The notes below the pieces were generated by a model that worked only from the letters and a program-made list of their open reading frames with translations, ran no database searches and was not told the origin of the DNA. Both the position numbers and the translations under genes were made by a program. Below, piece by piece: positions 1 through 8,495 of a stretch of 64,000 bases of DNA. Origin of the DNA: Limosilactobacillus mucosae DSM 13345 (GTDB lineage Bacteria; Bacillota; Bacilli; Lactobacillales; Lactobacillaceae); the NCBI RefSeq assembly GCF_001436025.1, contig NZ_AZEQ01000010.1, forward strand, positions 1 through 64,000. Direction: 5' to 3'. Each line of letters opens with the position of its first letter. Within the stretch, counting starts at the first letter, position 1.

Positions 1-2504
1 ACGGCTTGCTTCTTGGCATTCAGGTCAGCTTGAATGCTTGCCAGAGCGGACTTCGCATTTGCCAGTTCGTTTTGAGCCTGCGTCAAGGCGGCCTTTTCCG
101 TGTCGTATTGTACTTGCGCCTTAGCAACATTAGCCTGCTTAGTCGATACGTCAGCTGAGTAGGAGTCAACGTTAGCCTGAGCGATGGCTTGAGCCGTCTT
201 AGCGTTAGTCAATGCGGCTTGAGCATTAGCCAGAGCTGATTGAGCGTTGGTCAGGTTTTGAGCCGCGGTATTAGCGGCGGCCTGCTTTTCAGCAACATTA
301 GCTTGAGCTTGAGTTACCGCAGATTGAGCGTTGGCCGTAGTCGTCTTGGCACTAGACAGAACACTGTTGGCACTTGCCAGCTTAGCGTTAGCTTGATCCA
401 GCGTCGTCTTCTGAGAAGCCAATTGGGCGGTCAGTGCCTGCTTCTGGTTCGTCAGTTCAGTCAGCTGGTCTGGTACGGCAAAAGCAGTGTTCATCTCTTG
501 TGCATACTTACCATTATTATCAGTAATATGACCGTCCGTAACAGCAATAACATGAACATTACCCATTGAATCAATCATAACACCTAAGGCTTCAGTTGTA
601 GGATTATAAATCGAATTAGTTAAGCCAGCAATGCTTTTAGCGTGACCCCAATCACTTGTTGCTGATTCAGCAGTAATATCTTGAGAAGCATCTTGGAACA
701 GCATACCGGTAATGGCCCCATATAGTTGGCTTTTTAGTTCATCTAAGGATTTAGTAAACGTCATCGGGGAAACGGGATTGCCATCAATCCAGTATCCGCT
801 TTCCGCATCCTCATACATTTGAGGAAGATAATCCTTAAATGCACCATGGGCAAGACCATAATCCGCGGCGACTTCATTAATCGCTTTTGTATCATGCCAA
901 CCTTTCACAACAAGATGCCATCCGTCAGCATCGTATGCTTGAGAAATAGACTTTGCAAAATCCAAACTCCCTTGATTGATTGAAAGTGGAATCATACCGA
1001 AGCGAGCGCGAATCGGGTTTAACAGTTGAGCAACAAATTGAGTCAATTCTAGTTCTACATCAGTAGACAGCGGTTGGTTAGGTCCAAAGGTAACTTGAAT
1101 TTGTTGATCGGCCTTATTGGACTTGTATTGATTTTCAGAGATAAGCTTTTCCGCCGCGTCTTCAACGGCCTGACTAGTTGTTGCATTTTGGTTCTTAAAG
1201 AAGGCTTGTAAAGCATTTACATATTCATCCGATACCGTAATCGTGTTCATGTTGTCCAGCTTATCCTGCACGTCGCTCAATTGACTGTTCGTCGTGTCGT
1301 AGGCACTCTGCGCCGTCTTTTGAGTGGCACTGGCTGAGTCAGCGTTAGCCTGCGCGGTGTTTTGTGCCTTTTGAGCATCAGCCAGAGCAGACTGTTTATT
1401 GGTCAAGTCCGTTTGGGCATTAGCCAGTGCTGAGTCAGCGTTGGTCTTGGCATTTTGCGCGTTTTGCACGTCTGAAGTCTTGGCGTTGACCGTTGCTTGA
1501 GCCGCATTGGTCTTTTCCTTGGCATCAGCCAGTGCCTTGTCAGCGTTAGCCTTGGCTGTTGAAGAGTTGTTCAAGATATCTTCAGCGTTCTTCAGATTGT
1601 CGGAAGCCGCGTCCGTTACCTTTTGCTGATTGTCAACCTTGGCTTGGGCGTCGTCTACAACTTTTTGAGCTGAGTCAGCCTTAGTTTGCGACTCGCTTTG
1701 CGCCTTTTGAGCCTCAGTCAGCTTAGCATCAGCGTTGGTCTTAGCGTTTTGAGCGTCAGACAGCGCCTTGTTGGCATCGCTGATCTTTGTCTGATCATTA
1801 GCAATCGTGTTGTTTTGCGAAGTGATCGCGCTTTGGTCTTGGCTGACCTTGGCTTGGGCATTGTCAACGGCTTTTTGAGCCTTGCCGGAATCGCTGTTGT
1901 TCAAGATATCTTCAGCGTTCTTCAGATTATCGGAAGCCGCGTCCGTTACCTTTTGCTGGTTGTCAACTTTGGCTTGGGTATCGTCTACAACCTTTTGGGC
2001 TGAGTCAGCCTTGGCTTGCGACTCGTTTTGTGCCGTTTGTGCATCGGCTACCTTTTGCTGATCATTTGCAAGCGTATTGTTTTGCTGATCAACAGCGGAT
2101 TGAGCCTTTTCAATGTTTGCTGGCGTTGCTTCATCAGCCAGCTTTTGTGCATCGCTGACCGCGTTTTGTGCTTGGTCAACCGTTGATTGTGCTTGGTTGA
2201 CGTTTTGCTGATCAGCGTCAACGACCTTTTGTTGATCATTAACGGCTGATTGCGCCTGATTATTGGTATTTTGGGCCTCGGTCAGTTTTTGGTTGGCATC
2301 GCTAGCAATCTGACTGGCTGAGTCGGCCTTGCTTTGTGCTTGGTCAACGGCGGATTGAGCCTTTTGAGCTGGCGTTACCGTAGCCGTACTTTGGACCGTT
2401 TCGCTGGTTGCAACGGTATCAGCGTGAACGGTTTGTGTCGTGGCAACGGCGCCCGTGGTCAGTGCAGCCACCCCGGCTGCGGTTAAAGCTACTTTTTTCC
2501 CCAT
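1..2504 (-). CDS. SEC10/PgrA-type surface exclusion protein, 3' end beyond window
   Basis: About 834 codons are visible and the frame is still open at position 1, so the C-terminus and any LPXTG anchor lie outside. A signal peptide covers residues 1-28 (MGKKVALTAAGVAAL..., cut after VHA). Residues about 45-415 are Ala/Gln/Asp/Lys heptad-rich coiled coil. Residues about 418-660 form a globular part with a CAP-like stretch (LNPIRARFGMIPLS). A second Ala/Gln coiled coil follows. This layout is typical of the SEC10/PgrA surface exclusion family, which reduces redundant mating into plasmid-carrying cells. GAGGAG precedes the ATG. The DNA is internally repetitive (for example near 1560-1640 and 1900-1980). 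Confidence 0.85.
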   Translation of the reverse strand, partial: MGKKVALTAAGVAALTTGAVATTQTVHADTVATSETVQSTATVTPAQKAQSAVDQAQSKADSASQIASDANQKLTEAQNTNNQAQSAVNDQQKVVDADQQNVNQAQSTVDQAQNAVSDAQKLADEATPANIEKAQSAVDQQNNTLANDQQKVADAQTAQNESQAKADSAQKVVDDTQAKVDNQQKVTDAASDNLKNAEDILNNSDSGKAQKAVDNAQAKVSQDQSAITSQNNTIANDQTKISDANKALSDAQNAKTNADAKLTEAQKAQSESQTKADSAQKVVDDAQAKVDNQQKVTDAASDNLKNAEDILNNSSTAKANADKALADAKEKTNAAQATVNAKTSDVQNAQNAKTNADSALANAQTDLTNKQSALADAQKAQNTAQANADSASATQKTAQSAYDTTNSQLSDVQDKLDNMNTITVSDEYVNALQAFFKNQNATTSQAVEDAAEKLISENQYKSNKADQQIQVTFGPNQPLSTDVELELTQFVAQLLNPIRARFGMIPLSINQGSLDFAKSISQAYDADGWHLVVKGWHDTKAINEVAADYGLAHGAFKDYLPQMYEDAESGYWIDGNPVSPMTFTKSLDELKSQLYGAITGMLFQDASQDITAESATSDWGHAKSIAGLTNSIYNPTTEALGVMIDSMGNVHVIAVTDGHITDNNGKYAQEMNTAFAVPDQLTELTNQKQALTAQLASQKTTLDQANAKLASANSVLSSAKTTTANAQSAVTQAQANVAEKQAAANTAAQNLTNAQSALANAQAALTNAKTAQAIAQANVDSYSADVSTKQANVAKAQVQYDTEKAALTQAQNELANAKSALASIQADLNAKKQA

Positions 2505-2610
2505 AAATAACTCCTCGATTCTTGTTCAAAAATTGTATTTCCTAATTGATGATCTCATTATACAATCTTAAATCAATTTGTAAATGATTTTACGGTAAAA
2601 TCATCGTTTC

Positions 2611-3033
2611 TTATTCCGCTTCGTCGTCACCCAGGTACTCAATTAAAACGTGCAATAGCTCCGAATCCTTTTTCTGGAGTAACATAATTAACACTTCAGT
2701 CACTTTTTCTGAGTATGAATCCAGTTGCGTTTCGTCCTTAGCGTCCTTGATCATATTGACAAGGCGCGCCTGCGTATCCTTAAAGCGCTGTTTGGCAATC
2801 GCTACCTGTAGCATCTGCCCAGCCACCGACTTGTGCAGTTCATCATAGTAGTAGGCCAGCTGTTCCGCTGAACGTTCCGACAATAGCGTTGGCTCGTCCA
2901 TATATTTGTAAATCATGGGCCGTGAGATACTGGTCATCTTCGAGATCGTTGAGATCTGAAAGGAGTGACCGGCTTTTTTCCGGGCCTGATCCAGTACCCA
3001 CTCGGCCTTTTGCGTCATTGTTAATCCGCTCAT
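2611..3033 (-). CDS. Small HTH transcriptional regulator
   Basis: 140 residues, acidic C-terminus. The N-terminal part (about 25-50: ISTISKMTSISRPMIYKYMD) looks like a helix-turn-helix of TetR/phage-regulator type; the rest is predicted helical. I chose the ATG at 3033, with GAGGGG six bases upstream, over the TTG at 3036. It lies directly upstream of the surface exclusion gene in the same orientation, with about 100 bp between, so a role in controlling exclusion is an inference from position. A TATAAT sits at 3080-3085. Confidence 0.6.
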   Translation of the reverse strand: MSGLTMTQKAEWVLDQARKKAGHSFQISTISKMTSISRPMIYKYMDEPTLLSERSAEQLAYYYDELHKSVAGQMLQVAIAKQRFKDTQARLVNMIKDAKDETQLDSYSEKVTEVLIMLLQKKDSELLHVLIEYLGDDEAE

Positions 3034-3079
3034 CAAGGACCCCTCTTTCTAAAATATATTTCTTACAATTAACACTATT

Positions 3080-3085
3080 ATTATA
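3080..3085 (-). promoter_or_regulatory. Probable -10 box for the HTH regulator
   Basis: Perfect TATAAT on the minus strand about 47 bp upstream of the start at 3033. The -35 is not clear. Confidence 0.45.
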
Positions 3086-3101
3086 AACTATTTTACAAGA
3101 T

Positions 3102-3130
3102 TAAAAAAGACCAGCCATTAAGACTGGTCT
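3102..3130 (-). terminator. Rho-independent terminator
   Basis: AGACCAG...CTGGTCT stem followed on the minus strand by TTTTTTAA, just after the stop of the 3145-3450 gene. Confidence 0.8.
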
Positions 3131-3144
3131 AAGATTTGCTATTA

Positions 3145-3450
3145 TTACTCCTGATCTGCGCGTCGTTCAAACTCTTCAGCGACACGTTCGATCTCAGCAA
3201 GGTTATCGGCTTTCAAGCGGTTGAGCCGGTCCGCTTCTTCGCGCTCCTCATCAGGCACGTTATCGCCAACAATCAGGTGTTTATAGTCCATCGCAATACT
3301 GTAGATCTCACCGACCTTGACGTCCGCTCCGTCCGGAATAATGGCTTCAAACTTGTTGTCCAGTCCAATAATCTGTACCGTGGCCATCGTGCCGTTAATT
3401 GCCTCAATGGTTACCAGATCCAGTGATGGCGTGTTTACGGGAGTGTTCAT
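3145..3450 (-). CDS. Small protein of unknown function
   Basis: 101 residues. Residues 10-55 are predicted beta-rich (VTIEAINGTMATVQIIGL), like a small barrel; the C-terminal 40 residues are a charged helix. The start at 3450 is preceded by AGAGAGG, which lies inside the last codons of the upstream polyvalent gene (stop at 3455), so the two are translationally linked. I do not recognise a family. Confidence 0.6.
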   Translation of the reverse strand: MNTPVNTPSLDLVTIEAINGTMATVQIIGLDNKFEAIIPDGADVKVGEIYSIAMDYKHLIVGDNVPDEEREEADRLNRLKADNLAEIERVAEEFERRADQE

Positions 3451-3454
3451 GCTA

Positions 3455-6166
3455 CTACCTCTCTTTACCTTTTGGCTTGTTAATGTTTTGCTTAGGTGCG
3501 AGTGATGGTTTTTTCGCAATACGATTGTAAAACGTCTGGGTAGATTTTGTCGAGGACAAATAGATCCCCTTCATTTTTTCTGGCGACGTCTGCTTCAGCA
3601 ATTCACGCTCTTCAGGCGTAAATTTAAACGGCGCTTGTTTTTTATTGGTCAAGGCATCGGTCAACTCGTGGCGAGTGATTCGAGCTACCATCCGTACTAC
3701 CGGCTTGAGCGATTGATCATTTGGATCGGGAATACCGCTTTGCTCTAGCTTCTGACTTAGGACTTTTGAAGGCAGTTCAGCCAGTTCCTTTTGCCGATTA
3801 TGGTCCTCAACGGTCTTTAAGCGCTGGTAGTCGCCAAGCGTATCGCGTTGCTTTGCCTGCTCCATTAGATTGTCGAGATTATACAGGCGCGTAGACTCCC
3901 AAGCCTGCAATGGCTCTTTAGCAAAGCCTTGAACCGTTTGTACTTCATATTTGGACACATTAACGCCTGCCTTGGATAGCTCATAACCCGATACCAATCG
4001 TGGCAAGCGGTCAGTCTGCCATTGATCAAATTCAATCACTCGATTTGGATTGTTTTCCAATAGGCGTGATCCCGTGGCATCAATCAGTTTTTCCAATCGT
4101 TCGGGAGTCTTGGTCCACTTTTCCAGGATATCAACGGCAAATTCTTTCAAGCGATCGTAGTTTTTCAGCTCTTCGCTGTTGTGGCGTGGATCGCTTGGCA
4201 CAGCCTCTTTGGCTGCCGGTGCCTTAGGAGCAAACAGATCCAGCTGATCGGAATGGCCAGCTTCGGGCTTGACCGCATCGGTCTTGTTTTGCGCCTGGGC
4301 GGTTGGTTGCGGTGCCGCGTCGGCTGACTGTTCGCTTTCCTTAGCAGGCTTCTTTTCATCAGCCTTGGCTTTAGGTTTGGCTTCTGTAGACTTTCCTTCA
4401 GCTTCTTCTTGTGGTTCTGGTGCCTCTTTAGCTGCCGGTTGTGACGCTGGCTGTTTTTCTTCAGCTTTTTCCTTTGGCTTGACGGCTTCAGATTTAGCCT
4501 CAGCCATCTGCTTTGGTTCCGCCTCTGGTTTCAGATCCAGATCCCTTGTTATATCTTGATTCAAGTCCTTAGCCAGCGTCTCAAACCCAGGCAGTTTGTC
4601 AAAGTAGGCTTTTACCTCTTGGTAGGTAGCCATATCAAAGCACCGATACTCCAGGGCATGATAAGACTTGGACGTACCAATCAGGTTTGACTGTAAGCCA
4701 GCTTGATGGGTATAAAGTTCAAACGCCCGAGCAAAAACCTCAGTCGGCGTGGTGAAATAACTCTTCTTTTTAGCCAATGGCGTATCTTGGAACTTCTCAT
4801 CAACGTTGCGCTGGTAGGCTTGCAGAATCTTGCGGAATTCTGGTTGCAGGGACAATGGCTTTTCGCCTGGCTTCAGGTGGCGATCCAGGTAGTGACCATA
4901 CTCGTGGATAAACGAAGTATAGCCAGCCGAACCGGCATCTTTGGCCATACCTTGATAGATTTCACCTGGCCGCCGGAAATCAACGACCAGCGTGTTCTTA
5001 GACGGTACATACATACCCTGCGCCTTGTAGTTGCCCAGCTTACGAAGCCGTAAAATCGGCTTGTCATCGCCAGCTGGCAGAAGCTCAAGCAGGTTCATCA
5101 TCTCCGGCGACAACTGCTTATATAATTCAAGGTCAACATCATTATCCAGCTCTACTGATGAAAAATATTTTTTCAGCTGCGTCTGATCCATCATCGCTTG
5201 CGTTTCTTTGTTGATCTGCTTCTTTTGTTCCCAGGCCCGCGCGTGAGTCTGTTTATCCAGGTCTCGTTCATAGCGCTGTTCAATAACCACGTTGTAGGTG
5301 TCATTCAGGTAGTCGTTTAAAAAGCTGATTGCTTGATTTGAGATGCGCGCATCGCGCCAACGGTCCTCTGATAATGAGTGCGTAATCTGCCCCAATGGTG
5401 TTTTTTGAACGTAAACACGACGATTCTTGTCATCAAAACGTGGGTCCTGCTCCGTCCGTGCCAGATATTCTTCATGCGTCCAGTCGCCAAATTTCGTAGT
5501 CTGAAACCATGAAGGAAATTCTTTCGCATATTGCGGTTTAGCCAGCATTGCCAGTCGTTTACCGACAAGTGCGCGTACCGTGGCTTTTTCCTTATCCGTA
5601 GCAAAATCATTGCGTTTGTCAAATTCAGCTAGAACATCATTGTGCAGTTTTGCATAGCCGATTGTCAGATTAGCATTGCCAAGTTTCCAAGAGCCGACAC
5701 TTGGATCATTTCGAAAATGGTAGCTTTCCCCCTGTTTGGACGTCAAATGGTTGGCCTGATCAATCACAAAGTATTCTGGAGCGCCGTTACCTCGGAAGCC
5801 GACTTTATAGATCTCCATATCTTCAGGTGTTGACTTACCTTTTGTATCACGAGCTACCGTATTTTTAATCCGTTCAATATGGTCTTCAACAAAATGTAAA
5901 TTACTACGCTCTCCCTGCTTATAAACATAGGGATCTCTATCTTCTACATATTCACCGGGAGCTGGGTGCTCTGCATAGTAGGTTAAGATAGCATCTTTAT
6001 AGTCTTGATCCGACCAGTCGCCGTTTTTAAAGATAAACTGGGCCGTTTTGCGCCACTTGGTAATCAGCGTGTCTTTTTCCGTGAAGCGTAGCGTCGTGCT
6101 AGGCGACGAGATACCGTATTTATGCTTCAGCAGGCTGGTCAGCGGATTTGTCAGTTCTTCTGCCAT
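3455..6166 (-). CDS. Polyvalent protein with HExxH metallopeptidase-like (LPD1-type) domain
   Basis: 903 residues from ATG 6166 (GAGGTG upstream; MAEE start shared with two neighbours). Residues about 360-530 hold a zincin-like domain with HEYGH at 421-425 and a downstream glutamate in TPTEVFARAFELY (about 474-486). This resembles the LPD1 domain of large polyvalent proteins carried by phages and conjugative elements. Residues about 540-660 are a Lys/Glu/Ala/Pro-rich linker. A C-terminal module (about 840-885, FKFTPEERELL...NRIAKK) also occurs at the end of the 15951-16928 protein. The protein ends NKPKGKER. The role in recipient cells is inferred. The 3' codons contain the Shine-Dalgarno site of the next gene. 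Confidence 0.75.
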   Translation of the reverse strand: MAEELTNPLTSLLKHKYGISSPSTTLRFTEKDTLITKWRKTAQFIFKNGDWSDQDYKDAILTYYAEHPAPGEYVEDRDPYVYKQGERSNLHFVEDHIERIKNTVARDTKGKSTPEDMEIYKVGFRGNGAPEYFVIDQANHLTSKQGESYHFRNDPSVGSWKLGNANLTIGYAKLHNDVLAEFDKRNDFATDKEKATVRALVGKRLAMLAKPQYAKEFPSWFQTTKFGDWTHEEYLARTEQDPRFDDKNRRVYVQKTPLGQITHSLSEDRWRDARISNQAISFLNDYLNDTYNVVIEQRYERDLDKQTHARAWEQKKQINKETQAMMDQTQLKKYFSSVELDNDVDLELYKQLSPEMMNLLELLPAGDDKPILRLRKLGNYKAQGMYVPSKNTLVVDFRRPGEIYQGMAKDAGSAGYTSFIHEYGHYLDRHLKPGEKPLSLQPEFRKILQAYQRNVDEKFQDTPLAKKKSYFTTPTEVFARAFELYTHQAGLQSNLIGTSKSYHALEYRCFDMATYQEVKAYFDKLPGFETLAKDLNQDITRDLDLKPEAEPKQMAEAKSEAVKPKEKAEEKQPASQPAAKEAPEPQEEAEGKSTEAKPKAKADEKKPAKESEQSADAAPQPTAQAQNKTDAVKPEAGHSDQLDLFAPKAPAAKEAVPSDPRHNSEELKNYDRLKEFAVDILEKWTKTPERLEKLIDATGSRLLENNPNRVIEFDQWQTDRLPRLVSGYELSKAGVNVSKYEVQTVQGFAKEPLQAWESTRLYNLDNLMEQAKQRDTLGDYQRLKTVEDHNRQKELAELPSKVLSQKLEQSGIPDPNDQSLKPVVRMVARITRHELTDALTNKKQAPFKFTPEERELLKQTSPEKMKGIYLSSTKSTQTFYNRIAKKPSLAPKQNINKPKGKER

Positions 6167-6197
6167 TACTATCACCTCATCGTAATTTGTTGTCTTA

Positions 6198-6234
6198 ACG
6201 ATAAAGCGAGCTGACGAAATTCAATCTTTGGCCA
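6198..6234 (-). promoter_or_regulatory. Shared transfer-regulon promoter (903-aa polyvalent gene)
   Basis: TGGC at 6231-6234, then exactly 27 nt, then TATCGT (6198-6203). The same arrangement recurs at eight other units in the window. Confidence 0.6.
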
Positions 6235-6261
6235 ACTTCGTCCCAAGTTTGGCACGAAGTT
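6234..6261. repeat. ACTTCGT/ACGAAGT inverted repeat, copy 1
   Basis: AACTTCGT...ACGAAGTT arms flank a CCCAAGTTTGGC core. It abuts the promoter box upstream of the 903-aa gene. Confidence 0.75.
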
Positions 6262-6290
6262 AAAAAAGCGCCAGTTGCAGCAATCAACTG
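6262..6290 (-). terminator. Terminator of the AbiE operon
   Basis: CAGTTG...CAACTG stem followed on the minus strand by GCGCTTTTTT. Confidence 0.7.
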
Positions 6291-6313
6291 ACACTCAATA
6301 TTTGCGATCTGAC

Positions 6314-6412
6314 TTATTTATCTTTAAGTCGTTCCATCAATTCTCGATTCTCGTCAAAGAGCTGTTTGATCATCTCTTCGACCTCATCAGAAACTTTAAC
6401 AACTTGCTTCAA
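6314..6412 (-). CDS. Possible 32-aa helical peptide
   Basis: A TTG start immediately after the AbiEii stop would give a 32-residue amphipathic helix (EVEEMIKQLFDENRELMERL). A weak GGGG lies about 12 bases upstream. It ends before the terminator at 6262-6290. It could equally be untranslated trailer. Confidence 0.35.
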   Translation of the reverse strand: MKQVVKVSDEVEEMIKQLFDENRELMERLKDK

Positions 6413-7489
6413 TTATCGCTCACGCCCCTTTTTCTTGGATAAAGAATGCCGATCTTGTTTCTTGGTAGTATATGGGTATTCAGGCTGTTTTACCCACAAC
6501 ACTCTAAAATTAGGTTGCCTTATCAAAGATGAAACCTGTTGTAATAATTTATCAAACGAAAGTCTTGACTCATGGCCGGTAAGCAATCCTGTTGTATTAC
6601 GGGAAAAATCATCAGCATATTCTAACTTCTTATCTTGTAGGGCTAATTCAATTAATTTACCAACGTTATATTTAGGATCAGCTGAAATTGCTGTTTTCTG
6701 ATCACCCAAAAATCGTTCACGACGTACAGCAGAGAATAGTTTTGGAAATTTTGACCAGTCATAATCAGTACTATCAAGATACTTATTAATTTGTGATATA
6801 TCATAAAGATCCCTACTTCGTACTGCTGTTTTCGGAGCATCCGGATATAAACGATCATGAAGATAATCATCAGCAATAGCCATCAGCTTATCAGCCATGG
6901 TACGTTCTGGACGTTGGACTAGAACAGAAAAGCTCTTTAGTTCCGGATAGTTTTCGAGTACTTCGCTATATCCCTTTGTTTTTTCTTGAATAAACCTGCC
7001 CAAATAGGATTGCACTAGCCGTTTTTCAATTGGAAATGCTGGAGAAAATGTTTCTTCTTCAATCTTCACATAGTCCAACAAAGACGTTTGAGTGAGTTTA
7101 ACGGGTAGTCTTAATGCGATAACATTCATATTCCGTCTTTCACTGATTCCAAAATTTGAATCTGCTGCTTCAAAATCTAATCCAGTTGCTGTTAAACCTC
7201 GTGAAACACTACGATACTTGTCTCTATTGAGCTTACTTTTAGATAGAGAATATTTTTCATTTAAACTAACCGCAATATCAACATCTTCAGAAAAACGTTT
7301 AATTATATTATAGGCCTTAGATAATGACGTTCCCCCTTTCATTACTAAATTAGGATCTTCTTTAACAACAGCTTTTAGCGCCATCATCATAAAATAATCT
7401 TTTATAATTTCGTCTGGCCACATATCATAGTATCTAGCTGTTCGCTTAACTAATCGGTTGAAAGATGGTTCCTCACTTAAATATTTCAT
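6413..7489 (-). CDS. AbiEii-family nucleotidyltransferase toxin with basic C-terminal tail
   Basis: 358 residues. The DNA polymerase beta-like nucleotidyltransferase signature is clear: KGGTSLSKAY (51-60) and RFSEDVDIA (65-73) with the paired aspartates. This is the AbiEii/AbiGii toxin family, known to transfer nucleotides to RNA acceptors and to pair with AbiEi (type IV toxin-antitoxin). The antitoxin gene lies just upstream and overlaps by 17 bp. The C-terminus is extended and very basic, ending SLSKKKGRER, which matches the tails of the neighbouring polyvalent proteins and is not something I expect in a standard AbiEii. Codon use is more AT-rich than the flanking large genes, suggesting separate acquisition. 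Confidence 0.85.
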   Translation of the reverse strand: MKYLSEEPSFNRLVKRTARYYDMWPDEIIKDYFMMMALKAVVKEDPNLVMKGGTSLSKAYNIIKRFSEDVDIAVSLNEKYSLSKSKLNRDKYRSVSRGLTATGLDFEAADSNFGISERRNMNVIALRLPVKLTQTSLLDYVKIEEETFSPAFPIEKRLVQSYLGRFIQEKTKGYSEVLENYPELKSFSVLVQRPERTMADKLMAIADDYLHDRLYPDAPKTAVRSRDLYDISQINKYLDSTDYDWSKFPKLFSAVRRERFLGDQKTAISADPKYNVGKLIELALQDKKLEYADDFSRNTTGLLTGHESRLSFDKLLQQVSSLIRQPNFRVLWVKQPEYPYTTKKQDRHSLSKKKGRER

Positions 7490-8135
7490 CGTAGAATCCT
7501 TTTACCAAAAGTATTTTAATGGATTTTGGGGATAGGCTAAAAATTATCTCTTTAGCCTTTTCAACAGAAAATCCATCACTTAAAGCATACTTCGCCAACC
7601 GTTTAACTACATCTTCTGCCGTGTAACCTTCTACTGACAGCATTCCTGGTGTTAAAACTGTATCAACTGCTTGGAGAAAGCGCTTATTTTCTACGGTCAC
7701 TTTTGTTAGCGCTGGCTTGACCATCAAATCTGCATTACAAATTTTCTTGAATTGTTTTCTACTAACATTGTTAGAAGCGATAGTCTTCATTCGTGATACC
7801 TGATCACTCAGGCCTAGATAAAGTAAGAGATCATTTCCATAGTAATATCCGTTATTATCATCGAGATATAGGAAATTTGTCACCTCTTCAGGTCCTGCCA
7901 TTTCTTCAAGGGGAAAGCCCAAATCATAAGTCCATTGAATAAACTGATAAAGGCCAGCCACGCCAAAGTCAGCCAGCTTGTCTTGTTGTCGCAACCGGCT
8001 CAATATTGTCGTCATTTCGGCATCTGATACGCCATATTTGGCCGCCTGAATATTCTTGCGTTGAAACAGGTCGTAACCAAAATTCTTACGGAGACCGGCT
8101 TCAACCGTTTGTATTTTGCTGATCGTTTTTAACAT
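7473..8135 (-). CDS. AbiEi-family antitoxin/repressor
   Basis: 220 residues, overlapping the toxin gene start. Residues about 30-55 look like a winged-helix DNA-binding segment (YGVSDAEMTTILSRLRQ); the rest matches the helical AbiEi/DUF6088 antitoxin layout. AbiEi proteins neutralise AbiEii and repress their own promoter through inverted repeats. A matching interrupted palindrome lies just upstream at 8160-8190. It lacks the basic arginine-ending tail. Confidence 0.75.
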   Translation of the reverse strand: MLKTISKIQTVEAGLRKNFGYDLFQRKNIQAAKYGVSDAEMTTILSRLRQQDKLADFGVAGLYQFIQWTYDLGFPLEEMAGPEEVTNFLYLDDNNGYYYGNDLLLYLGLSDQVSRMKTIASNNVSRKQFKKICNADLMVKPALTKVTVENKRFLQAVDTVLTPGMLSVEGYTAEDVVKRLAKYALSDGFSVEKAKEIIFSLSPKSIKILLVKGFYDEIFK

Positions 8136-8159
8136 TTGGCCTACTCCTTCTTAGTTTGT

Positions 8160-8190
8160 TATTTCTCGTATCATTTTAATACCAAAAATA
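8160..8190. promoter_or_regulatory. Probable AbiEi operator
   Basis: Interrupted palindrome with arms TATTTCTCGTAT and ATACCAAAAATA about 25 bp upstream of abiEi. Autorepression through such repeats is known for AbiEi; assignment here is by position. Confidence 0.5.
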
Positions 8191-8199
8191 ACATATTTG

Positions 8200-8317
8200 C
8201 CAATAAAAAGCGCCAACTGGCTAATCCAGTCAACGCTCAAAGTTTTTGGGTATTTATGATTTTTACAACCATGCTTGGTCTATAACTATAATATCACATT
8301 AGATATTCAATAGCTAT
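8200..8317 (-). ncRNA. Candidate small RNA unit A
   Basis: On the minus strand an extended -10 (TGATATTAT at about 8288-8296) within a 30-bp block (8288-8317) is followed about 55 nt later by a GC stem (8209-8237) and TTTTT. No open reading frame. The same promoter-to-terminator arrangement is repeated at 8350-8473. Confidence 0.35.
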
Positions 8318-8349
8318 ACTGAATATAGCTAATATCTATTTTTGTTAAT

Positions 8350-8473
8350 AAAATAACGCCAACCAGTTATTTGGTCAGCGCTTGGGAGAATATCCATATT
8401 AGTGTGTGAAGTTATGGATATGACCTCGGTTTGGTTATTAACCATAATAACACATTCGATATCAAATAGCTAT
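8350..8473 (-). ncRNA. Candidate small RNA unit B
   Basis: Second copy of the arrangement: a conserved block at 8444-8473 with TGTTATTAT, an internal ATATCCAT/ATGGATAT hairpin near 8391-8420, and a terminator-like stem (8355-8383) followed by TTATTTTATT on the minus strand. The stem also follows the 833-aa gene and may simply terminate it. Confidence 0.35.
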
Positions 8474-8495
8474 ATAAAAGATATCGATAAGATAT

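Noticed and set aside
1500-2000. CRISPR-like or tandem DNA repeats
   Set aside because: The repetition is explained by coiled-coil coding in the surface exclusion gene, with no spacers.
4240-4560. Plus-strand Ser/Ala-rich frame
   Set aside because: Antisense shadow of the Lys/Glu/Ala linker of the 903-aa protein.
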